Positions 47,215 through 57,468 of a DNA stretch of 64,000 nt are shown here, piece by piece; positions within the stretch are counted from its first letter, which is position 1; each line of letters starts with the position of its first letter. The stretch lies in assembly GCF_014202435.1 (NCBI RefSeq), contig NZ_JACHGU010000005.1:124001-188000 (forward strand), given 5' to 3'. Position numbers and translations under genes: made by a program. The notes below the pieces were generated by a model. It was not told where the DNA came from and ran no database searches. It saw only the letters and a list, made by a program, of their open reading frames with translations. Source of the stretch: Pseudoxanthomonas broegbernensis (GTDB lineage: Bacteria > Pseudomonadota > Gammaproteobacteria > Xanthomonadales > Xanthomonadaceae).

Positions 47215-47802
47215 TCATTCGATCCTGGCGGCTTCGTCGAACGACAGCCGCGGCGAGCGCGGATACACGCTGGCCGGATCGCCCCGGCCCAGGTTGACCA
47301 GGATGTCGGACTTGACCGCGGTGCCGGCGAAGAAGGCCGCGTCGACCTTGGCGTTGTCGAAGCCGGTCATCGGCCCGGCGTCCAGGCCAAGGGCGCGCGC
47401 GGCCAGTATGAGGTAGCCGGCCTGCAACGCCATGTTGCGCAGCGACGGCTTCTCGCGTCCGGTACGGGGGCCGTCGAACCAGGCGCGTGCGTCGGCATGC
47501 GGGAACAGGTAGGGCAGCTTGTCGTGGAAATCCTCGTCGCGGCCGATGATCACCGTCACCGGCGCGGCCATGGTCTTGGCATGGTTGCCCGCGTCCAGCG
47601 CGGGGCCGAGCCTGGCCTTGGCCTGGGCCGACTTCACGAACACCAAGCGCGCCGGGCCGAGGTTGGCCTGGGTGGGGCCCCACTTGAGCAGGTCGTAGAG
47701 CTGGCGCAGGGTGTCGTCGTCCACCTCGCCGCCGAAAGCGTTGTAGGTGCGTGCGGTGCGGAACAACTGGTCGAGCGCGGCGTCGTTCAGGCGATGGGGC
47801 AT
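47215..47802 (-). CDS. RutE-like nitroreductase-family oxidoreductase
   Basis: The 195-residue protein aligns by eye with RutE/HadB proteins: [58 protein letters not shown] and GPMTGFD are all family blocks. These FMN enzymes reduce malonic semialdehyde or related substrates with NAD(P)H. No other rut genes are near, so a pyrimidine role is not supported by context. An upstream ATG at 47820 would add six residues. Confidence 0.88.
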   Translation of the reverse strand: MPHRLNDAALDQLFRTARTYNAFGGEVDDDTLRQLYDLLKWGPTQANLGPARLVFVKSAQAKARLGPALDAGNHAKTMAAPVTVIIGRDEDFHDKLPYLFPHADARAWFDGPRTGREKPSLRNMALQAGYLILAARALGLDAGPMTGFDNAKVDAAFFAGTAVKSDILVNLGRGDPASVYPRSPRLSFDEAARIE

Positions 47803-47922
47803 GTTGGATTCCGGAAGCATCGAGGAAGGCTTGGAGCGGCGGTTCGCGCCAGCCATGAGCAAGTGGGTGCCAGTGTAGAGTGTTGCAATCAAGCCATTGC
47901 GAAACCCATCCGAAACGAATTG

Positions 47923-48954
47923 ATGACGTTTTTGCAACAATCATCTGAAATCGATGCCTGGCTGCTCACCGACGGCCATGCCGGCAACCTGCGCCAGGCC
48001 CAGGCGCTGGCGCGCGCGCTGCAGGCCGAAACGACCACTCCGGCACTCGCGCCGGCCGCGCCCTGGCGCTGGCTGGCCCCGCGCCGGCCGCCGGGCGCCG
48101 ACCACGCCTTCGGCCCGGCCTTCGCCCGGGAACTGGCGCGACTCCCCGCGCCCAGGCTCGCCATCGGCTGCGGGCGCCAGGGCGCGCTGGCCACCCGGCT
48201 GCTGCGCGAGCGCGGCGCGGCGGCGGTCCAGATCCTCGACCCGCGGATCGGCACGCGCCACTGGGACCTGGTCGTCGCCCCGGCGCACGACGGGTTGCGC
48301 GGCGACAACGTGGTCGCGATCCAGGGCAGCCTCCATCCGGTCGACGAGGCGTGGCTGGCCGAGGCCGCCACCGGTTTCCCACACCTGCAGGCGCTGCTGC
48401 GTCCACGCGTGGCGCTGCTGGTCGGCGGCCCGACCCGGCATGCGCCGTGGACGGCGCAGCGCCTGCGCGAACAGCTCGCGCCCCTGCGCCGGTACGTGCA
48501 GGCCGCCGGCGGGAGCCTGCTGGCCACCGTCTCGCGGCGCACGCCCGCCGCGGTCCGGGCCGCCCTGCGCGAGGAACTGCGCGGCGTGCCCGGCCTGCTC
48601 TGGGAAGGCGAAGGGCCCAATCCCTACCCCGGCCTGCTGGCCTGCGCCGACCACATCGTCTGCACCCCCGATTCGGTGAACATGCTGTCGGAGGCCTGCG
48701 CCACCGCGGTGCCGGTGTTCGTCCTGGACCCGCAGCTCGCGGACGGGCGGATGCGCGCCTTCCTGGATGCGCTGCAGGCCATGGGCCGGGTCCGCCCCGC
48801 CGGCAGCGACCTGCCCTCTTTTCCCGTGGTACCCCTGCGCGAGACCGTGCGCGTGGCCGCGGAGGTGCGCAGGCGGCTCGGCCTGGGCGCTGCGGTCCCT
48901 CCGCGCAGGTGGCTCGTCGGCGAACCCGCGGAAGATGGTCGCTTCGAGCCGTAG
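47923..48954 (+). CDS. ELM1-family (mitochondrial fission ELM1-like) protein
   Basis: The 343-residue product starts [20 protein letters not shown] and has the family blocks [43 protein letters not shown] and [20 protein letters not shown]. The fold resembles GT-B glycosyltransferases. Despite the name, the bacterial function is not established. The gene is divergent from the nitroreductase and has no obvious ribosome-binding site, so the exact start is somewhat uncertain. Confidence 0.85.
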   Translation: MTFLQQSSEIDAWLLTDGHAGNLRQAQALARALQAETTTPALAPAAPWRWLAPRRPPGADHAFGPAFARELARLPAPRLAIGCGRQGALATRLLRERGAAAVQILDPRIGTRHWDLVVAPAHDGLRGDNVVAIQGSLHPVDEAWLAEAATGFPHLQALLRPRVALLVGGPTRHAPWTAQRLREQLAPLRRYVQAAGGSLLATVSRRTPAAVRAALREELRGVPGLLWEGEGPNPYPGLLACADHIVCTPDSVNMLSEACATAVPVFVLDPQLADGRMRAFLDALQAMGRVRPAGSDLPSFPVVPLRETVRVAAEVRRRLGLGAAVPPRRWLVGEPAEDGRFEP

Positions 48955-49065
48955 GCGCATGCGCAGGGCGGCGGTGTCGACGGGCCAAGGCCCGGGCGTG
49001 CGAGCCCTGGATTGCGGCGTGGAATTCCCGGCTCCACGGCAAGCCGCCGTGCCGCAGCGGCGCGG

Positions 49066-51894
49066 CTAGGGATCGAAGTCCAGCCCGTGGTCCTGCACCG
49101 CACGGCCGATGGCCGCGCGCGCCGCGGCCACCGCCGTGTCCTCCGCCACCCGCCGGGGGCGGCGGTCCAGGGTGCAGCCCAGCCCCGCGTCCACCAATGC
49201 CGCATGCGCATCGCGCAGGGCGGACGCCTCGCCATGCGCCAGCCAGCCGCAGGCGGCCAGGGCCTCGGCGATCGCCGGGGTGTCGCGCGGCGCCAGCAGC
49301 GCCGGCGCCTCGCCCGCCCGCGCCAGGACGCCGTACTGCATCAGGAACTCCAGGTCGACCAGGCCGCCGGCGCCCTGCTTGAGGTCGAAGCGCGCGGCAT
49401 CGCCGCGGTCCAGTTCAGCGCGCATGCGCTGGCGCATCTTGCCCACGTCGCCGGCCAGGGCCTGCGGTTCGCGCGGCAGCGCCAGCGTGCGCGCGCGCAC
49501 CCGTTCGAACTCCGCGCACAGCGACGCGTCGCCGGCCACCGCCCGCGCGCGCACCAGCGCCTGGTGCTCCCAGGTCCAGGCGCGCTGCACCTGGTATTCC
49601 TCGTAGCTGGCCAGCGAGGACACCAGCAGGCTCTTGCCGCCGTCCGGGCGCAGCCGCATGTCGGTCTCGTACAGGCGCCCGGCGCTGCTGACCGCGCCGA
49701 GCAGGCCCACGATCTTCTGCGCCAGCCGTGCGTACCAGCGCGCCGGCTCCAGCGGCCGCGCGCCGTCGGACACCACGGCGGGATCGGCGTCGTACAGGAA
49801 CACCAGGTCCAGGTCCGAGCCGAAGCTCAGCTCATGGCCACCCAGGCTGCCGTAGCCGATCACCGCAAAGCGCCCGCCCGGCAGCGTGCCATGGGCGGCG
49901 ACCACCTCCGCGCCGGCCATGCGCAGCACCTGGCCGACCACCGCATCGGCCAGCGCCGCCAATTGGCGCGCGCTCGCCACCGCATCCTGACGCCGGTCCA
50001 GCGCCGCCAGGGCGATGCGGAAGCTCAGCGCCTGGCGCACCTCGTTGAGCGCGCGCAGCGCCGCCTCCTGGTCGTCGTCCTGCCCCTGCGCCGCCGCCGC
50101 GCAGGCCGCGTGCATGGCGCCCGGATCGGGCAGCGGGCCGGCGACCCGGGCATCGAGCAGTTCGTCCAGCAGCAGTGGATAGGCGGCGATGCGCTCGGCC
50201 AGCAGCGCGCTGCGCGCCAGCACGTCCACCAACCGCGCCAGCGCGCTGGGCTGCTCGTCCAGCAACGCCAGGTAGCTGGCGCGGCGCAGGACCGCCTGCA
50301 GCAACCCAAGCAGGCGCCGCAACGCCGCATCCGGCTGGGCCGATCGCGCGGCGGCGGCGAGCAGCGCCGGCACCACCCGGTCCAGGCGCGCGCGCGCGGC
50401 GTCCGACAGCGCCCGCACCCCGTTGCCGCGGGCGAAGTCGCGCAGCGCCGCATCGGCGCCGTCGGCATCGACGAAACCGGCCTCGGCCAGCGCCTGGGCC
50501 TGGCCGCCGCCGGGCAGCGCGCGCCAGTAGCCGCCCAGCGCGTCGGGCGTGGCCTGCCCGCGGCGCGGCACCAGCAGCGCATCGAACTCGGCCGAGACCT
50601 GGGCGCGGCGCGCGGCCAATGCCTGGGCCAGTTCCGGCCAGCCGCCGTAGCCCAGCGCCAGCGCCAGGCGCAACCGGTCCTCGCCGTCTTCGGGCAGTGC
50701 GTGGGTCTGCGCATCGCGCAGCATCTGCACGCGGTTCTCCAGCCGCCGCAGGAACCGGTAGCACTGCGCCAGCGCCCGCCCGTCCTGCGCGGCGATCTGC
50801 CCGGCGGCCACCAGCGCGTCCAGCGCCGGCAGCAGGCGGCGGCCGCGCAGGGCCGGCTCGCGGCCGCCGCGGATCAATTGCAGCGACTGCACCAGGAACT
50901 CGATCTCGCGGATGCCGCCGGGGCCGCGCTTGAGGTCATCGGCCATGTCGCGGCGCTGCATCTCGGCCACGATCGCCGCCTTCATCGTGCGCAGGCCGTC
51001 CAGCGCGGTGTAGTCCAGATAGCGGCGATAGACGAACGGGCGCAGCGTCTCCAGCCAGTCCTCGCCCGCGGCGGTGTCGCCGGCCACCGCGCGCGCCTTG
51101 AGCCAGGCGTAGCGCTCCCAGTCGCGGCCCTCGCGCTGGAAGTACTGGTCCATCGCCGCGAACGACCAGGCCACCCGCCCGGCGTTGCCGAACGGGCGCA
51201 GGCGCAGGTCCACGCGGTGGCAGAAGCCGTCGGCGGTGGGCTCGTCCAGCAGCCGCGCCAGTTGCTGGCCGAGGCGGGCGAAGTAGTCCTCGGCGGCCAG
51301 CGCGCGGCGGCCGTCGGATTCGCCGTCGCGCGGGTAGGCGTAGACCAGGTCGACGTCGGATGAGAAGTTCAGCTCGCCGCCGCCCAGCTTGCCCAGGGCA
51401 AACACCACCAGCCGCTGCGGCGTGCCGTCGGCGGCACGGACCAGGCCATGGCGCTGCGCGAACTCGCGCTCCAGCGCGTCCAGCGCCAGGCGCAGGCAGT
51501 TCTCCGCCAGGCGCGTGCTGCCGGCCAGGGTGGCATCGACCTCGTCCAGCCCGAGCACGTCGCGCCAGACCAGGCGCGTGGATTCGGCAGTGCGGTAGAG
51601 GCGCAACTGCGCCGCCCACGCGGTCGGCTGCTCCGCGTCCAGCACCGGCTCGGCCAGGGGCGGCGGGTCTGTGGCGGCCAGGTGTTCCAGCAGCACCGGT
51701 TGGCGGCGCAGGGTATCCAGGGCGAAGTCGCTGGCCAAAGCCACGCGCTCGACGCGCTCGCGCAGCGCGGCGTCCTCCAGCAGTGCCGCATGTCGCGGCG
51801 AGGCGGCGCGCAGGGTGGCCAGCGCACGTTCGGCGCAGCGCAGGCGCAGCGCCTCGATGGCGGCATCGGATGCGGGATGCGGGTCGGTATCCAT
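49066..51894 (-). CDS. glnE: Bifunctional glutamine synthetase adenylyltransferase / adenylyl-removing enzyme
   Basis: GlnE adds or removes AMP on glutamine synthetase in response to PII and glutamine. The 942-residue protein has the two nucleotidyltransferase domains: [18 protein letters not shown] (N-terminal, deadenylylation) and [20 protein letters not shown] (C-terminal, adenylylation), with regulatory helices between. The start at 51894 ([15 protein letters not shown]) fits the usual length; a longer frame upstream is unlikely. It complements gdhA in nitrogen control, though the two are far apart. Confidence 0.96.
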   Translation of the reverse strand: MDTDPHPASDAAIEALRLRCAERALATLRAASPRHAALLEDAALRERVERVALASDFALDTLRRQPVLLEHLAATDPPPLAEPVLDAEQPTAWAAQLRLYRTAESTRLVWRDVLGLDEVDATLAGSTRLAENCLRLALDALEREFAQRHGLVRAADGTPQRLVVFALGKLGGGELNFSSDVDLVYAYPRDGESDGRRALAAEDYFARLGQQLARLLDEPTADGFCHRVDLRLRPFGNAGRVAWSFAAMDQYFQREGRDWERYAWLKARAVAGDTAAGEDWLETLRPFVYRRYLDYTALDGLRTMKAAIVAEMQRRDMADDLKRGPGGIREIEFLVQSLQLIRGGREPALRGRRLLPALDALVAAGQIAAQDGRALAQCYRFLRRLENRVQMLRDAQTHALPEDGEDRLRLALALGYGGWPELAQALAARRAQVSAEFDALLVPRRGQATPDALGGYWRALPGGGQAQALAEAGFVDADGADAALRDFARGNGVRALSDAARARLDRVVPALLAAAARSAQPDAALRRLLGLLQAVLRRASYLALLDEQPSALARLVDVLARSALLAERIAAYPLLLDELLDARVAGPLPDPGAMHAACAAAAQGQDDDQEAALRALNEVRQALSFRIALAALDRRQDAVASARQLAALADAVVGQVLRMAGAEVVAAHGTLPGGRFAVIGYGSLGGHELSFGSDLDLVFLYDADPAVVSDGARPLEPARWYARLAQKIVGLLGAVSSAGRLYETDMRLRPDGGKSLLVSSLASYEEYQVQRAWTWEHQALVRARAVAGDASLCAEFERVRARTLALPREPQALAGDVGKMRQRMRAELDRGDAARFDLKQGAGGLVDLEFLMQYGVLARAGEAPALLAPRDTPAIAEALAACGWLAHGEASALRDAHAALVDAGLGCTLDRRPRRVAEDTAVAAARAAIGRAVQDHGLDFDP

Positions 51895-52044
51895 TGCCGC
51901 GATTGTGGCGCAAGACGGCCGGGCGCGAGGAATGGGCGGAGGCACCGGAACGGCTGCCCTGCCGGCATGGCGCTCGCCAGCGATGCTCGGCTCCTACGGG
52001 ACGCCAGGATCGGAGGGCATCGCCGAAGCGGGCGGAGAAGAACC

Positions 52045-52082
52045 AAAAAAAAAAGCCCGCTTGCAGCGAACTGCCAGCGGGC
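52045..52082 (-). terminator. Strong intrinsic terminator upstream of glnE
   Basis: GCCCGCTGGCAG and CTGCAAGCGGGC pair in 11 of 12 positions around a TTCG loop (minus strand), followed by ten T residues. It is 150 bases upstream of the glnE start and 427 bases past the aroG stop. Confidence 0.92.
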
Positions 52083-52140
52083 CTGCTCCCTCCCCCACGT
52101 CGGGATGCGGGTCCATCGTGAAGGAGCCCTCATGGGCTTT
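52045..52140 (-). ncRNA. Candidate structured RNA upstream of glnE (sRNA, leader or aroG 3' end)
   Basis: On the minus strand two helices can form before the terminator: AGCCC/GGGCT around ATGA (52125-52138), and a longer one with GGAGC/GCTCC (52123-52127, 52085-52089) and CACG/CGTG inside. They share bases, so they exclude each other. A strong terminator follows. The 5' end is unknown. It may be a small RNA, a riboregulator before glnE, or the 3' end of the aroG transcript. Confidence 0.4.
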
Positions 52141-52508
52141 GCACGCTGCACTGCAAAACAGCACTCGGAGGTTCAATTTCTCGCGATTTCCCGGGGAGAA
52201 ACTGAATACGCGAAACATGAAGATGACACCGGTAACAGCGCTGCTATTGCGCCAAGGACGCCGCCAGCGCAGGTCTGGGCATGCCACCCGCCCGCTACGC
52301 GACGGAGACTCTGGAGCCGATTGTCGGAAGCCTGCAACGCCGTCACGGCGGATCAGGCGCACATAGGCGTGGCACGAAACGGACGCGCGCATGCACGGCG
52401 TGGGCCGTGAAAACGAAACCGAAACTGGCCGACCCGACCAGGACGGATGCGCGCAATGGGGCGCACCGGCACGGTCATACCCGCGCCGGCCCTCCCCAGA
52501 GCCGGCCC

Positions 52509-53585
52509 TCAGGCCGCCACGCTGTCCCCGCCGCGGGCGCGGCGCTGGCGCACGGCCTGCGCCAGCCGCTCCAGCACCGCCACCGAACCCTCCCAGCCCA
52601 GGCAGCCGTCGGTGATGCTCTGGCCGTAGATGCGGGCATGGCCGTCCACGAGATCCTGGCGTCCGCCGACGAGGTGGCTTTCGATCATCACGCCGATGAT
52701 GCGCCCGTCCCCGCCCCCGACCTGCCGGGCGATGTCCTCGACCACCGCAGGCTGGTTGTCCGGGTTCTTGCCGCTGTTGGCGTGGCTGGCGTCGATCATC
52801 AGCCGCGCCTGCAGGCCGGCCTTGGCCAGCACGTCGCTGGCGGCCTGCACGCTGTCGGCGTCGTAGTTGGGCGCCTTGCCACCGCGCAGGATCACGTGGC
52901 AGTCGGGGTTGCCGGCGGTGGTCGCCACCGCCGAGTGGCCATCCTTGGTGACGGCCAGGAAATGGTGCGAATGCGCGGCCGCCATCGCCGCGTCGGCGGC
53001 GATGCGCACGTTGCCGCTGGTGCCGTTCTTGAAGCCCACCGGGCACGACAGGCCCGAGGCCATCTCGCGGTGGATCTGGCTCTCGGTGGTGCGCGCGCCG
53101 ATGGCGCCCCAGGCCACCAGGTCGGCGATGTACTGCGGCGAGATCGTATCCAGGAACTCGCAGCCGGCCGGCAGCCCCAGCAGGTTGATGTCGCGCAGCA
53201 GGGCACGGCCCAGGCGCAGGCCCTTGTTGATGTTGAAGCTGCCGTCCAGGTCCGGGTCGTTGATCAGGCCTTTCCAGCCCACCGTGGTGCGCGGTTTCTC
53301 GAAATAGACCCGCATCACGATCTCCAGCGCGTCGCCCAGGCTGTCGCGCAGCGGGCGCAGGCGCTGGGCGTATTCCATCGCCGCGCCCGGGTCGTGGATC
53401 GAGCAGGGGCCGATCACCACGGCCAGCCGGTCGTCCTGCCCGTGCAGGATGCGGTGCAGCGCGCGGCGCGAGTCGGCCACGGTCTGGGAAGCCTGTTCGG
53501 TGCAGGGCAGTTCGGCGATCAACTGCGCGGGCGGAGCCAGCGCGTCGATGCGGCGGATGCGCAGGTCGTCGGTATTGGGGGCCAT
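52509..53585 (-). CDS. aroG: Class I 3-deoxy-7-phosphoheptulonate (DAHP) synthase
   Basis: The enzyme joins phosphoenolpyruvate and erythrose 4-phosphate as the first step of aromatic amino acid synthesis. The 358-residue product starts MAPNTDDLRIRRIDALAPPA and has the class I motifs VVIGPCSIHDP, KPRTTVGWKGLINDP and DASHANSGKNP. AAGGAG precedes the ATG. It lies behind an aromatic-codon leader peptide and terminator, so it is probably controlled by attenuation. Which amino acid inhibits the enzyme cannot be read. Confidence 0.96.
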   Translation of the reverse strand: MAPNTDDLRIRRIDALAPPAQLIAELPCTEQASQTVADSRRALHRILHGQDDRLAVVIGPCSIHDPGAAMEYAQRLRPLRDSLGDALEIVMRVYFEKPRTTVGWKGLINDPDLDGSFNINKGLRLGRALLRDINLLGLPAGCEFLDTISPQYIADLVAWGAIGARTTESQIHREMASGLSCPVGFKNGTSGNVRIAADAAMAAAHSHHFLAVTKDGHSAVATTAGNPDCHVILRGGKAPNYDADSVQAASDVLAKAGLQARLMIDASHANSGKNPDNQPAVVEDIARQVGGGDGRIIGVMIESHLVGGRQDLVDGHARIYGQSITDGCLGWEGSVAVLERLAQAVRQRRARGGDSVAA

Positions 53586-53626
53586 GGGGGTGCTCCTTGT
53601 TGTTCGTACCGCCGGAGACTGGCGAC

Positions 53627-53656
53627 AAAAAAGCCGCCAGTGCTTCTGGCGGCTTT
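53627..53656 (-). terminator. Intrinsic terminator of the aroG attenuator
   Basis: On the minus strand AAAGCCGCCAG and CTGGCGGCTTT pair around AAGCA, followed by six T residues in all (53627-53632). It lies between the leader peptide stop and the aroG start. Confidence 0.9.
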
Positions 53657-53682
53657 CAGGGGTGTGTTCCGGTGTTCGAACT

Positions 53683-53760
53683 TCAGAACGCGCGTACCCC
53701 TTCCTCCGCCTGTGGCTTCGGAAAGTAGTACCAGTAGAAGGAGGCGCGCTGCGTGTTCAC
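53683..53760 (-). CDS. Aromatic leader peptide of aroG
   Basis: A 25-residue frame starting at GTG 53760 contains FYWYYF, six consecutive aromatic codons, and ends TGA 27 bases before the terminator. Aromatic runs of this kind are typical of leader peptides for aro, phe and trp attenuators. A promoter with good spacing places the transcript start at or next to the GTG, so translation may be leaderless. Confidence 0.85.
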   Translation of the reverse strand: MNTQRASFYWYYFPKPQAEEGVRAF

Positions 53761-53767
53761 GGGGCCA

Positions 53768-53796
53768 TTGATAGCAGCCCGTTCCCGCCGGCGCAA
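53768..53796 (-). promoter_or_regulatory. Promoter of the aroG leader
   Basis: TTGCGC (53791-53796) and TATCAA (53768-53773) are separated by exactly 17 bases on the minus strand. The expected start site is at about 53760, the first base of the leader GTG. Confidence 0.65.
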
Positions 53797-53969
53797 CCGT
53801 TTCAGGGGCAAACGTGGCCCGGGGAGGCGCCGGCGCCGTCGTTGTGCGCATCCGGCCCCGGATCGCGGCATCTTCCGGCCGCGCCAATGGGCCGCGCCGT
53901 GCAGGGCGTCACGGGCCGTGGACCCTGCGACCGCGATAGTGGCGGCCCTTCCCCCGACCGCACGCCCCC

Positions 53970-54791
53970 ATGCAACCACGCCACGCCGTTTCCGTCCTCG
54001 CCGCCGCCCTCCTTGCCTGCATCGCCGCCGGCGCCCACGCTCAGGAGGCCGACCGCTTCACCCTGCGCCTGGGCGCGATGAGCGCGGCGGCCGACACCAC
54101 CTTGTCGGCCTCGACCACCCACCAGGGCCAGCCCTACCGCTTCTCCGAGAGCTTCGATTTCGGCGGCAAGGAGTGGGTGCCGCGGGTGGACGGCGTGTTC
54201 CGCTTCGGCGACCGCCACCGCCTGGTGTTCGACTACTTCAACTACGACAAGAAGCGGCGCGAGACGCTGGACGAGGACATCGCCTACGACGAGGTCACCA
54301 TCCCCGCCGGCAGCCATGCGCAGGCCGAGCTGGACTTCCAGTTGGCCAGCCTGATGTACGACTACGCGGTGGTGGAGAACGACGGCTTCAGCCTGGGCCT
54401 GCAGATCGGCGCCGAATGGGCCAAGGCCACCGCCAGCCTGGAAGCGCAGGCCGACGGCGATCGCTGGAGCGACAGCGCCGGCGAGGACGGGGTCGCGCCG
54501 GTGGTGGGCGTGCGCCTGACGGCGCGGCCGGGGGAGCGCTGGCTGTTCAACCTCCAGGCCCAGTACCTGGACGCGGACTGGGGCGACTTCGGCGACTACG
54601 ACGGCAGCATCAGCCGCGCCAACGCGCTGGCCGAATACCGCTTCACCCGCAACTTCGGCCTGTTCGCCGGCTACGAGTGGTACCGGCTGGACGTCAAGCG
54701 CACGATCGCCGGCGAGGACATGCGCGACGGCATCGTCGGCTGGGACCAGCGCTTCAAGGGGCCGGTGGTCGGGGTGACCTTTGCGTTCTGA
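53970..54791 (+). CDS. Outer-membrane beta-barrel protein
   Basis: The 273-residue protein has a signal peptide ending GAHA and ends in Phe (VVGVTFAF), as expected for a barrel inserted by BamA. The mature part alternates amphipathic strands (HRLVFDYFNYDK, FNLQAQYLDADWGDFGDYDG). I do not recognise a closer family; it resembles generic OmpA-like or OprF-like small barrels in Xanthomonadaceae. Function unknown. It is divergent from the aroG leader. Confidence 0.75.
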   Translation: MQPRHAVSVLAAALLACIAAGAHAQEADRFTLRLGAMSAAADTTLSASTTHQGQPYRFSESFDFGGKEWVPRVDGVFRFGDRHRLVFDYFNYDKKRRETLDEDIAYDEVTIPAGSHAQAELDFQLASLMYDYAVVENDGFSLGLQIGAEWAKATASLEAQADGDRWSDSAGEDGVAPVVGVRLTARPGERWLFNLQAQYLDADWGDFGDYDGSISRANALAEYRFTRNFGLFAGYEWYRLDVKRTIAGEDMRDGIVGWDQRFKGPVVGVTFAF

Positions 54792-54805
54792 ACGCGCATG
54801 CGCGT
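54792..54805. repeat. 14-base palindrome after the barrel gene
   Basis: ACGCGCATGCGCGT is a perfect palindrome directly after the stop codon at 54789-54791. No T-run follows. Confidence 0.5.
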
Positions 54806-54811
54806 CAGGAC

Positions 54812-54838
54812 CCCGAGGTTTGCTGCGCAAACCTCGGG
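54812..54838. repeat. 11-base-pair hairpin
   Basis: CCCGAGGTTTG and CAAACCTCGGG pair perfectly around CTGCG. It may end the transcript of the barrel gene at 53970 without a normal T-tract. Confidence 0.55.
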
Positions 54839-54879
54839 CCCCAGCTCATGAACCTCCAGATCCCCGCGCCTGCCGGCGT

Positions 54880-54900
54880 GCCCCCTTGACTCAAGGGGGC
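54880..54900. repeat. 10-base-pair near-perfect palindrome
   Basis: GCCCCCTTGA and TCAAGGGGGC flank a single C. Followed by TGTTCTCG, so only a weak terminator candidate. Confidence 0.5.
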
Positions 54901-54974
54901 TGTTCTCGACTCCAGGGACTCTCGGGGGTGCCACGCTGCAGTCGGTGCTTTTGGGGTGGGCCCGCCGGCTCGGA

Positions 54975-55082
54975 GCGTTCCGGTGCGATGCCTGCCGACG
55001 GGAAGTAGAAGTAAAGGAGGAGGCTTCGGCCACAGGCCGGAGCCGGGGGACATGAACGGCGGCAGGCATCGTGCCGGAACGC
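54975..55082 (+). repeat. Dispersed inverted-repeat element, copy 4 (108 bases)
   Basis: The ends 54975-54997 and 55060-55082 are inverted copies with GCGATGCCTGCCG at the inner side. The core repeats GAAGTA (GAAGTAGAAGTAAAGG), which explains six extra bases compared with copies 1 and 3. The rest of the core (AAAGGAGGAGG, AGGCCGGAGCCGGGGGACATGA) matches the family. Confidence 0.85.
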
Positions 55083-55181
55083 CGCGACCAGGGCTCCCGG
55101 ACCGGCCCTTCCCGATCACACGCCAGAGGTACTGGTTCCCGCCTGCGGGGGCCACGCCGAAGGCCAACAGTGCCGGCCCCG

Positions 55182-55219
55182 ACCCTACAAACAGGAACCC
55201 CGGCTTGCGCCGGGGTTCC
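55182..55219 (-). terminator. Terminator of lpdA
   Basis: On the minus strand GGAACCCCGGC and GCCGGGGTTCC pair perfectly around GCAA, followed by TGTTTGTAGG. It is 29 bases past the lpdA stop. Confidence 0.8.
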
Positions 55220-55247
55220 CGCAGAACTCACACCGATCCGGTCCCGG

Positions 55248-57329
<2,082 letters not shown>

Positions 57330-57395
57330 TAACAGCCTCGCTTCAATTTGGCAGTTGCCGTCCCTGGCGCAAATTCAGCGGCTCCGGAACGTCCG

Positions 57396-57417
57396 GCCCG
57401 GCCATCCATGGCCGGGC
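57396..57417. repeat. Inverted repeat between aceF and lpdA
   Basis: GCCCGGCCAT and ATGGCCGGGC are perfect inverted arms separated by CC, in the 139-base gap between two co-oriented genes. It could shape processing or partial termination of the aceF-lpdA transcript. Confidence 0.55.
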
Positions 57418-57468
57418 GCTCGTCGCGGCGGCGCGGCGGTGCCGCGCCAGCACGCCGCGCCTCGCCCG

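Larger units (their letters stand above)
51895..52508. other. 614-base gap glnE / aroG with a candidate structured RNA
   Basis: No convincing protein gene is present. The gap holds a strong minus-strand terminator (52045-52082) with structured sequence just upstream of it, a GTAG-like motif in reverse (51988-51996) and an operator-like palindrome (52224-52237). Confidence 0.6.
54792..55247. other. 456-base convergent gap between the barrel gene and lpdA
   Basis: No gene seen. The gap is filled by three hairpins near 54792-54900, dispersed element copy 4 and the lpdA terminator. Confidence 0.65.
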
